From the NCBI GenBank assembly GCA_030621785.1, contig JAUXGZ010000008.1:1-43125 (forward strand): DNA of 43,125 nt, in the 5' to 3' direction. The position numbers were made by a program, and so were the translations under genes. Under the pieces are notes generated by a model. That model was not told where the DNA came from, did no database searches, and saw only the letters and a list, made by a program, of their open reading frames with translations. Position 1 is the first letter of the stretch, and every line of letters begins with the position of its first letter. Shown here one piece after another: positions 38,399 to 43,125 of this stretch. The DNA comes from Gammaproteobacteria bacterium (lineage in GTDB: Bacteria; Pseudomonadota; Gammaproteobacteria; DSM-19610).

Positions 38399-40294
38399 CT
38401 AGCCGGACGATGGCGGCGCATCCTCCTCCTGAGACACTGCTTCCTTTGTTGGTGCAGGCTCCTGTGGCAAAGGCACCGCCCTGGCCTTCTTCTTTTTCTT
38501 GCGCGGCACCTTGACCGGCTCCTGCCAGGCACTGCTATCGGCTTCCGGATCGACCTGATCCGGGTCGATCAGCACCCGCCCCCTCGCCCTCTGATACTTC
38601 AGATAAGCGCGTATTGCCGGTTTGAGGGTCTGGAAACGTGGCATATCCCCGGCTTTCTCCCGCTCGCGGACATACGAGGGATTGAAAAAGCGCGCCAAAT
38701 TGTGCCCCGCCCGGGCAAAGTGAAGCTTAATCCCCTGTGCCGCCAATTCTTCGCGCAATTCCCCGACTTTCTGTATTGCAGTAACATCAACCACATTGAT
38801 CGGACTGGCGTCGATCACCACCCATTCCACCGGCGTCGTCTGGGCGGCGATGACTTCCCGTATTCGCATCTTGAACCAGTCGGCATTGTAAAACACCACA
38901 TTCGCCTCGAAGCGGTACAACAGCAGACCCGGGATCGTTTTGGCATCGGGAAAGTCAACTACGTCGTAGTATCCCTTGCGGCCATGCACCTTGCCCAGGA
39001 CCGCATCGTTGGGGCGCGATGTCGCCGATAGCAACCACAGAAGAGACATCGCCACTGCCAGCAGAACCCCCGGCAGGACACCGAGCACCAGCACCCCGAG
39101 GGTGGTGCCGACCGACATCAGAAACTCCCGCCGGCTCATCCGCAACAGCAAACGCAATGCGGCCAGATCGAACAGACCAATCGCCGATACCAGGATCACC
39201 GCCGCAAGCGCAGTAATCGGCACATAAGCCAGCGGCGAGGTCAGAAACAGCAGGACCAGCAGCATTGCACTACCGGCGACAATACCGACCAGCTGCGTCT
39301 TGCCCCCCATCGCATTGTTGACTGCGGTCCGCGAATCCGCGCCGGTCACCGGAAAACCCTGCAGAAATCCGGTCACAACATTACTGGCGCCAAAACCAAT
39401 CAGCTCCTGGTTGGCATCGACATCGTAGCCGTTACGCCGCGCGAAACTCTTGGAGGTCAGCACGCCACTGGTAAAACTCACCAGCATAATGCCAGCGGCA
39501 TCGGTCATAATCTCCTTGGCGACACTGGGGTCGAAGCCCTGCCACGCCAGAGACGGCAGTCCCGCCGGCACCTGTCCCAATACCAGGACTCCGCGAGCAT
39601 CCAGGCCCAGCCAGGTAACCAGACCAATGCTCGTCAACACCACCACCAGGGCACCCGGCAAACGCGGCAGAAAGCGCATAATCAGCATCAACAGCACCAG
39701 CATCGCACCACCGAGCGCCATGGTCGGCGGATGGCCATCTCCGGCCCGCTCAAGGAATTCAAGGGCTTGCATGAAAAACTCTTTTTCATGCGCAACATAA
39801 CCGAACAACTTCGGTAACTGACCGACAATGATCAACAACGCAATACCATTCAGATAGCCGGTCAGAATCGGTTGCGACAGGAAGTTGGCAATGAACCCCA
39901 GGCGCAGCCCTCCGGCGAGCAGGTACAACAACCCGGTCATCACGGTCAACAGCTCCAGCAGCATGACATAACGCACCGGATCGCCACCTGCCAACGGCCC
40001 CAGCGCCGCTGCGACGATGATGCAGGTAGCCGCATCCGGCCCGGTCATCAATTGCCGCGAGGAACCGAACAATGCATAGACGAACAACGGGAAAATCGCT
40101 GAATACATGCCGACCACCGCCGGCACACCGGCGAGATCAGCGTAGGCAATCCCGACCGGCAACGCGATTGCTGCCACCGACAGGCCGGCGGCGAGATCTC
40201 TTGGTAACCAGGAACGTCGGTAATGAGCCAGTGCAACCAGTCCCGGGGTTGCACTGACGGCCAGGTGGCGTAGCTTGCGCAGGCTGCGACGCAT
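38399..40294 (-). CDS. SulP-family anion transporter with STAS domain
   Basis: A 631-aa inner-membrane SLC26/SulP transporter with about 12-14 membrane segments and a C-terminal cytoplasmic STAS domain (about 445-555). Motifs are AGLSVAAIALPVGIAYADLAG (start of the transport core), GASNVVTGFLQGFPVTGADSRTAVN and, in STAS, WVVIDASPINVVDVTAIQ. The end is a Lys-rich and acidic tail (PRKKKKKARA, then EEDAPPSSG), longer than usual. Substrates in this family are sulfate, bicarbonate or dicarboxylates; sequence alone does not decide. The Nudix gene lies 11 bp upstream, so the two form an operon. Confidence 0.92.
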   Translation of the reverse strand: MRRSLRKLRHLAVSATPGLVALAHYRRSWLPRDLAAGLSVAAIALPVGIAYADLAGVPAVVGMYSAIFPLFVYALFGSSRQLMTGPDAATCIIVAAALGPLAGGDPVRYVMLLELLTVMTGLLYLLAGGLRLGFIANFLSQPILTGYLNGIALLIIVGQLPKLFGYVAHEKEFFMQALEFLERAGDGHPPTMALGGAMLVLLMLIMRFLPRLPGALVVVLTSIGLVTWLGLDARGVLVLGQVPAGLPSLAWQGFDPSVAKEIMTDAAGIMLVSFTSGVLTSKSFARRNGYDVDANQELIGFGASNVVTGFLQGFPVTGADSRTAVNNAMGGKTQLVGIVAGSAMLLVLLFLTSPLAYVPITALAAVILVSAIGLFDLAALRLLLRMSRREFLMSVGTTLGVLVLGVLPGVLLAVAMSLLWLLSATSRPNDAVLGKVHGRKGYYDVVDFPDAKTIPGLLLYRFEANVVFYNADWFKMRIREVIAAQTTPVEWVVIDASPINVVDVTAIQKVGELREELAAQGIKLHFARAGHNLARFFNPSYVREREKAGDMPRFQTLKPAIRAYLKYQRARGRVLIDPDQVDPEADSSAWQEPVKVPRKKKKKARAVPLPQEPAPTKEAVSQEEDAPPSSG

Positions 40295-40305
40295 ATCTTC
40301 AGCTC

Positions 40306-40878
40306 CTACTCCGGTCTGGACTCCAGTTTGCTCTGCTGGATCGAGCGAATGGTACCGGTGGCATTTTCCAGTTGCCGTACACGCTTCCAGAGCTTGTCGG
40401 GTGTCGTTGCATAGATGGCCAGTAGTTCACCCGCCGCTATCCAGACGATTTCACGCCGTTTTTTGAACCGACCAACCGTGTCATTCTCCCATTCCCGGTT
40501 CAGCGTCTCAACGTCCCGGTAGGGAAATTCGATAAAGAATGTCTTCCACTGCTTCGGGTGAAGAGGATTACCCGGCGCCCGTCTACACCACCAGTCGGGA
40601 TGAGCACCAAGTGTTGCATCAAACAGGGCTTCAACTACTGGAATCTGGTTCCTGACCCCGTCAGCACCGCGGCTTGCCAGCCGCAGATCATCAGCGAAAT
40701 ACATCGTTTCAGTTTCCTCGATGAACTCCCGTATAGCGGTCTCCCGGTAATCCTCGCTCTCACCCAAACCACCGCCGAAGTCGACCAGATAGCCCGCCTT
40801 TCTCCCGCTAAAGGTCTTTTGGAACAAAAAGTGCACCTTGCGATTGTTTGTAGCAAAGGGGATTACACCAGCGCCCAT
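40306..40878 (-). CDS. Nudix hydrolase
   Basis: The Nudix box is present: GGLGESEDYRETAIREFIEET fits Gx5Ex7RExxEE, with the following Gly replaced. A pyrophosphate bond in a nucleoside-diphosphate derivative is the expected target, but the substrate is unknown. I prefer the ATG at 40878, preceded by GGAG six bases upstream; the ORF start at 40890 places that Shine-Dalgarno inside the coding sequence and adds only MEKK. The protein is 190 aa, with a C-terminal extension (WENDTVGRFKKRREIVWI). It lies 11 bp upstream of the SulP gene. Confidence 0.85.
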   Translation of the reverse strand: MGAGVIPFATNNRKVHFLFQKTFSGRKAGYLVDFGGGLGESEDYRETAIREFIEETETMYFADDLRLASRGADGVRNQIPVVEALFDATLGAHPDWWCRRAPGNPLHPKQWKTFFIEFPYRDVETLNREWENDTVGRFKKRREIVWIAAGELLAIYATTPDKLWKRVRQLENATGTIRSIQQSKLESRPE

Positions 40879-40934
40879 TTTTTTCTCCATTTGCCCGTCA
40901 CGGTCTGTAACCGTTCATCCACAATCGATACCGC

Positions 40935-40962
40935 AAAAAAGAACCCCGCCAGAGCGGGGTTC
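40935..40962 (-). terminator. Rho-independent terminator of the cold-shock gene
   Basis: On the minus strand a perfect 9-bp stem GAACCCCGC / GCGGGGTTC (arms 40954-40962 and 40941-40949) with a four-base loop runs into TTTTTT. It lies 66 bases after the csp stop codon and separates csp from the Nudix-SulP operon read in the same direction. Confidence 0.92.
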
Positions 40963-41028
40963 CTTGTATCGGCCTATCCGATAAGATCTTGCCTGAGCTG
41001 CATTTCGTCCCGCGGCAAGAAGTGCGGG

Positions 41029-41232
41029 TCAGGCGGCAGTAACATTGGCTGCCTGAAGTCCTTTAGGACCTTTTTCCACCTCATAGTTAACCGACTGACC
41101 TTCAGCCAGTGTTTTGAAGCCCGAGCCCTGAATCGCATTGAAATGCACGAATACGTCATCGCCTCCGGCATCCTGAGAAATAAAACCAAATCCCTTGGCC
41201 TCGTTAAACCATTTTACCGTGCCTGTAGCCAT
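41029..41232 (-). CDS. Cold-shock protein, CspA family
   Basis: A 67-aa single cold-shock domain that binds single-stranded RNA/DNA and melts secondary structure. RNP1 is KGFGFIS and RNP2 is DVFVHF; the start [14 protein letters not shown] and the end [12 protein letters not shown] are standard. AAGG lies eleven bases upstream of the ATG. It has a well-formed promoter about 140 bp upstream and thus a leader of about 129 nt, like the long leaders of cold-inducible csp genes, plus its own terminator: a monocistronic unit. Confidence 0.97.
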   Translation of the reverse strand: MATGTVKWFNEAKGFGFISQDAGGDDVFVHFNAIQGSGFKTLAEGQSVNYEVEKGPKGLQAANVTAA

Positions 41233-41396
41233 ATCACTTTTTACCTTGAGTCAATTGAACAAACGGATTGCTGCGTACAGCTAATGACACGGGAAATTCA
41301 TACATTATGGAATACAATGAATGCAACACCTGAAACCACCAGTAACAAAATCTGTAGACGCAGACCCTGTATAGGCGAATTTCCTCAAATTTTCAA
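41233..41396 (-). promoter_or_regulatory. Sigma-70 promoter and ~129-nt leader of the cold-shock gene
   Basis: On the minus strand TTGAAA (41391-41396), a 17-base spacer and TATACA (41368-41373) make a near-consensus promoter. Transcription should begin near 41361, leaving about 129 nt of untranslated leader. Such leaders in cspA-type genes fold differently at low temperature. I did not identify a clear cold-box. Confidence 0.65.
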
Positions 41397-41429
41397 GAAA
41401 AATTAATATACTTCTTATGAGAAATGGTA

Positions 41430-41487
41430 CTTCCCCGGGCAAAAACCACCGTCATCCATGATGGATTAATGTAATCGTTAGGGGAAG
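41430..41487. repeat. Unexplained inverted repeat between csp promoter and yjdM remnant
   Basis: CTTCCCC (41430-41436) and GGGGAAG (41481-41487) are perfect complements enclosing 44 bases that contain a second small dyad, ATCCAT-G-ATGGAT. No gene is seen in 41397-41565. On the minus strand the element carries CCTAAC and GTTTTTG near its ends, vaguely like attC boxes, but the arms do not follow attC architecture. It marks the boundary where base composition becomes AT-richer. Confidence 0.3.
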
Positions 41488-41565
41488 AGCCGATAAAGTA
41501 AGCTCGCTTCTTCTTTGTCCATTGGGAAAAATGGCGCACCTGATTCTAACGAGATTTATACTCAC

Positions 41566-41906
41566 TCATGCTTTTTTTACAAATTCCGATTTTAGTTGCA
41601 TCGCGCCAATACCTGGTATTTTACAATTGATGTTATGATCACCCTCAACTAGTCGAATATTCTTCACCTTAGTGTCCACTTTAACGACCGAGGATGATCC
41701 TTTAACTTTTAAATCTTTTACCACAACAACCACATCACCATCATTCAAAACTGTGCCATTGGCATCTTTGATATTACTTTCTTCTTCTCGCACATTTCCT
41801 TCGTCATTTAACACCCATTCGGACCACATTCCGGACATACCAGCGACATACCATCTTCGTACGTATATAGTGAATTGCACTGTGGACACGGTGGTAAATC
41901 AATCAT
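41566..41906 (-). pseudogene. yjdM: yjdM (PhnA-like zinc-ribbon protein), frameshifted
   Basis: Two frames together give a whole YjdM protein. From the ATG at 41906 one frame reads [19 protein letters not shown] and then VCPEC, the CxxC...CxxC zinc ribbon, and stops soon after. The next frame continues [34 protein letters not shown] and [19 protein letters not shown], the conserved body. The switch lies near 41823-41827; adding one base there restores a 113-residue protein, close to the E. coli protein's length. The listed ORF starting at 41889 reads the zinc-ribbon part out of frame. Either a genuine one-base deletion or a sequencing error. The function of YjdM is unclear despite the old PhnA name. 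Confidence 0.85.
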
Positions 41907-41932
41907 CGATGATGCTTCTCTCTTTATTCATT

Positions 41933-41988
41933 GCCAAACGTTCCGGCTCAGGCGCACATTTATGCGTCGCCTGGAGCCATTGTTATAT
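41933..41988 (-). other. attC-like recombination site after the PemK-type toxin gene
   Basis: Read on the minus strand: ATATAAC box, AAT, arm GGCTCCAGGCG, 13-base centre, arm CGCCTGAGCC, GGAAC, GTTTGGC box. The arms pair perfectly except for one extra base in the first arm, the bulge typical of integron attC sites. The TAA of the toxin gene is part of the first box, as is common in gene cassettes. The outer boxes match the RYYYAAC/GTTRRRY consensus imperfectly (one mismatch each), so this is a probable rather than certain attC. Confidence 0.55.
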
Positions 41989-42321
41989 TCCGATTATCTG
42001 ATTCAATCCATCTACGATTTCTGCCAACGGCTCAGGCTCAATAGTTCCTAACTTCTTTCCAATTCGTTCTACCGATAAAGTGCGTATTTGGCTGATCTTA
42101 ACCCAAGATGGTTTTTGTAGTTGCCTGGGTTCAAGCGAATAGGTAAGCGGGAAGCGAGCCTTTTGAGGTTGTCTGGTTAACGCCATAGCGATCACAGTAC
42201 CAGAACGCTTGTTGAATATATCGTGACTTAAAATAACCACAGGCCTTAGGCCGGCCTGTTCGTGACCGCGGGTTGGGCTTAATTCCGCCCAACGCACCTC
42301 ACCCCTTAATATTCGGGCCAT
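41983..42321 (-). CDS. PemK/MazF-family toxin (endoribonuclease)
   Basis: A 112-aa toxin of the MazF/PemK beta-barrel fold. The conserved start is RGEVRWAELSPTRGHEQAGLRPVVILSHD, cut here to note GEVRWAELSPTRGHEQ, the binding loop before the RPVVI strand. SWVKISQIRTLSVERIGKKLG is the usual second block. These enzymes cleave mRNA at short sequences and are blocked by the cognate antitoxin. Its start overlaps the antitoxin gene by 16 bases, and its stop is inside the attC-like box. Codon use and AT content differ from the main chromosome part, in line with a mobile cassette. Confidence 0.9.
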   Translation of the reverse strand: MARILRGEVRWAELSPTRGHEQAGLRPVVILSHDIFNKRSGTVIAMALTRQPQKARFPLTYSLEPRQLQKPSWVKISQIRTLSVERIGKKLGTIEPEPLAEIVDGLNQIIGI

Positions 42322-42548
42322 TCAGACAGGTCCTCAGTTAAACCTTCCTCCGCCAACGCCTTTTCAAAATTGGGATCCAAATTTGCGCATTCCTGCGCCA
42401 AAAGGCTTCGATTCAGGCGATTTAATTTCTCTTCAACCGCTGCTTGGATGGCTCTACTGCGATTGGGAAACATGCGTTTTTTCACCAAGGCATCAACCTC
42501 GGCTAACATGCCGGATTCGAGGGTAATTGCGATTTTGCTACTGCTCAT
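42306..42548 (-). CDS. Ribbon-helix-helix antitoxin (CopG/MazE-like) of the PemK-type toxin
   Basis: An 80-aa protein: N-terminal ribbon-helix-helix (KIAITLESGMLAEVDALVKK, then NRSRAIQAAVEEKL) that binds DNA as a dimer, and an acidic C-terminal tail (EEGLTEDLSEWPEY) that would occupy the toxin active site. GGAGG lies seven bases upstream of the ATG. It is the first gene of the pair and has a promoter with an overlapping palindrome just upstream, which fits autoregulation by the toxin-antitoxin complex. Confidence 0.88.
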   Translation of the reverse strand: MSSSKIAITLESGMLAEVDALVKKRMFPNRSRAIQAAVEEKLNRLNRSLLAQECANLDPNFEKALAEEGLTEDLSEWPEY

Positions 42549-42562
42549 AGGAAACCTCCAAT

Positions 42563-42597
42563 AGTATGATTGTTAGTCATACTTTGAGGTTCGTCAA
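42563..42597 (-). promoter_or_regulatory. Promoter and palindromic operator of the CopG/PemK-type pair
   Basis: AGTATGA and TCATACT (42563-42569 and 42577-42583) form a perfect 7-bp inverted repeat with a 7-base centre. On the minus strand TTGACG (42592-42597), 17 bases and AACAAT (42569-42574) make a plausible promoter whose -10 lies inside the palindrome. Binding of the ribbon-helix-helix dimer there would block transcription. Confidence 0.6.
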
Positions 42598-42600
42598 GGA

Positions 42601-42660
42601 ATATAACGATTGAATTGAGCCGCGTTGATTTTTAACGCCGGTTCAAATGATTGGTTATGC
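42601..42660 (-). other. attC-like recombination site after the HigA-type antitoxin gene
   Basis: Read on the minus strand: GCATAAC box, spacer, arm TTGAACCGGCGTT, short AT centre, arm AACGCGGCTCAA, spacer, GTTATAT box; 60 bases in all. The arms pair with one G-T wobble and one extra base in the first arm, the same asymmetry as in the site at 41933. The TAA of the antitoxin gene lies inside the first box. Box matches are imperfect, as in the other site. Confidence 0.5.
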
Positions 42661-42915
42661 CGCAGATTCCTGACGAACATCCCAACCAGGGAAGACGAGA
42701 ACTGCGGGATGACACTTGAGCGCCCTGGCAAGAATCTTGGCCCGCTCTACTCCAAGGTTGACCCGATCATTTTCAATAGCAGAGATGGTAGATTGAGGGA
42801 TACCTGTCAGTTCAAAGAGCTCATTCTGGCTCATCTCCTGCAACTCTCGAAGAATACGAACTGACTCTCCGACCGAAACGTCCACCACCTTTTTCGCTTT
42901 GCGATAATCTTTCAT
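42655..42915 (-). CDS. HigA-type antitoxin (XRE helix-turn-helix)
   Basis: An 86-aa XRE-family protein. The helix-turn-helix is MSQNELFELTGIPQSTISAIE, with the following NDRVNLGVERAKILARAL typical of small antitoxins. I start it at 42915 (MKDYRKAKK) because GGAGG lies seven bases upstream; the ORF start at 42936 overlaps the toxin gene by 20 bases. It lies one base after the toxin stop codon. Toxin-first order is the usual one for higBA. The complex would repress its own promoter, which is outside the window. The stop codon lies inside the attC-like box downstream. Confidence 0.88.
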   Translation of the reverse strand: MKDYRKAKKVVDVSVGESVRILRELQEMSQNELFELTGIPQSTISAIENDRVNLGVERAKILARALKCHPAVLVFPGWDVRQESAA

Positions 42916-42916
42916 C

Positions 42917-43125
42917 TTACTTCCTCCGATAATCATGCGGAGTCACGTTAACCACCTGGACTAAAACAAGATCCTTCTCGATTTTATAGATGACGCGATA
43001 CTGAATATTTAGACGGCACGAACGATGCCCTTTCCATTCACCACGAAGAGCTTCATCCCTGAATCCTCTAATTTGCCTCAACCCATCAGGGCCACTTATC
43101 AATATGATATCTTTCCATTTTTCAT
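42917..43125 (-). CDS. HigB/RelE-superfamily toxin, 5' end outside window
   Basis: The frame stays open to the window edge (reading ...WKDIILISGPDGLRQIRGF), so the gene start lies to the right. The listed TTG start at 43102 is internal. Visible are DEALRGEWKGHRSCRLN, then QYRVIYKIEKDLVLVQVVNVTPHDYR, which is the C-terminal half of a RelE/HigB ribosome-dependent mRNA interferase. The antitoxin gene follows at one base. The missing part should be about 25-30 residues. Confidence 0.85.
   Translation of the reverse strand, partial: EKWKDIILISGPDGLRQIRGFRDEALRGEWKGHRSCRLNIQYRVIYKIEKDLVLVQVVNVTPHDYRRK

Noticed and set aside
40558-41406. 282-aa plus-strand ORF across the Nudix and csp genes
   Set aside because: It runs antisense through two certain genes, a terminator and a promoter.
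41672-42001. 109-aa plus-strand ORF over yjdM and the attC-like site
   Set aside because: Its Ser/Thr-rich composition and antisense position to a conserved (though frameshifted) gene mark it as a shadow.

Overview
The window looks like a chromosomal segment of a moderately GC-rich gammaproteobacterium. The main evidence is the set of PhoB/PhoR, class II PyrC, RNase T, GrxD, TadA, GloA and an NAGGN-type amidotransferase, with tight head-to-tail gene packing. I cannot name the genus. No rRNA, tRNA, CRISPR array or insertion sequence was recognised. All calls come from reading the sequence; no database search was run.

Layout. (a) 1-1570: the 3' end of a BTAD/SARP-type regulator with a strong terminator, then tadA on the opposite strand. 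(b) 1732-13195: an envelope-lipid region. It holds two tandem GT8-like glycosyltransferases, two ELM1-family (GT-B-like) proteins, LptF and LptG, an MsbA-like ABC exporter, a dedicated acyl carrier protein, a serine-palmitoyltransferase-like alpha-oxoamine synthase and MurA (ATGA overlap with the synthase). A broken EAL-domain remnant lies between the exporter and the second ELM1 gene. (c) 13221-19995, minus strand: gloA, argG and a pyruvate dehydrogenase operon (E1 alpha, E1 beta and a single polypeptide that fuses E2 to E3). (d) 20273-28367: pyrC, a TraB/GumN protein, RNase T, a di-haem cytochrome c peroxidase, an unknown protein, grxD, the NAGGN amidotransferase and a lone HyuB. (e) 28518-36999: a PuuD-like membrane protein, argD-argF, a PilZ protein, phoBR, then an overlapping run of retropepsin, AGCS symporter, FKBP and nadC. 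(f) 37161-41232: YceI, a DsrE-like periplasmic protein, a SulP transporter with a Nudix gene, and a cold-shock gene with a good promoter, a long leader and a terminator. (g) 41400-43125: an AT-richer tail that I read as the distal end of an integron cassette array or CALIN. It has a HigBA-type pair, a CopG/PemK-type pair and a frameshifted yjdM, separated by two attC-like hairpins whose outer boxes contain the stop codon of the preceding gene.

How the genes fit together. The most interesting block is (b): four predicted glycosyltransferases, an ACP plus sphingoid-base synthase, and three inner-membrane lipid-transport proteins in one 10-kb neighbourhood. This suggests a pathway that makes, glycosylates and exports a (sphingo)lipid to the outer envelope. 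This is inference; ceramide synthase and reductase genes are not in the window. Second is the cassette tail in (g), which appears to be undergoing decay at its distal end (the frameshifted yjdM). Candidate regulatory sites include a Pho box upstream of phoB, an IscR type 1-like box upstream of the PuuD-like gene, a perfect dyad upstream of the cytochrome c peroxidase gene and a palindromic operator over the CopG/PemK promoter.
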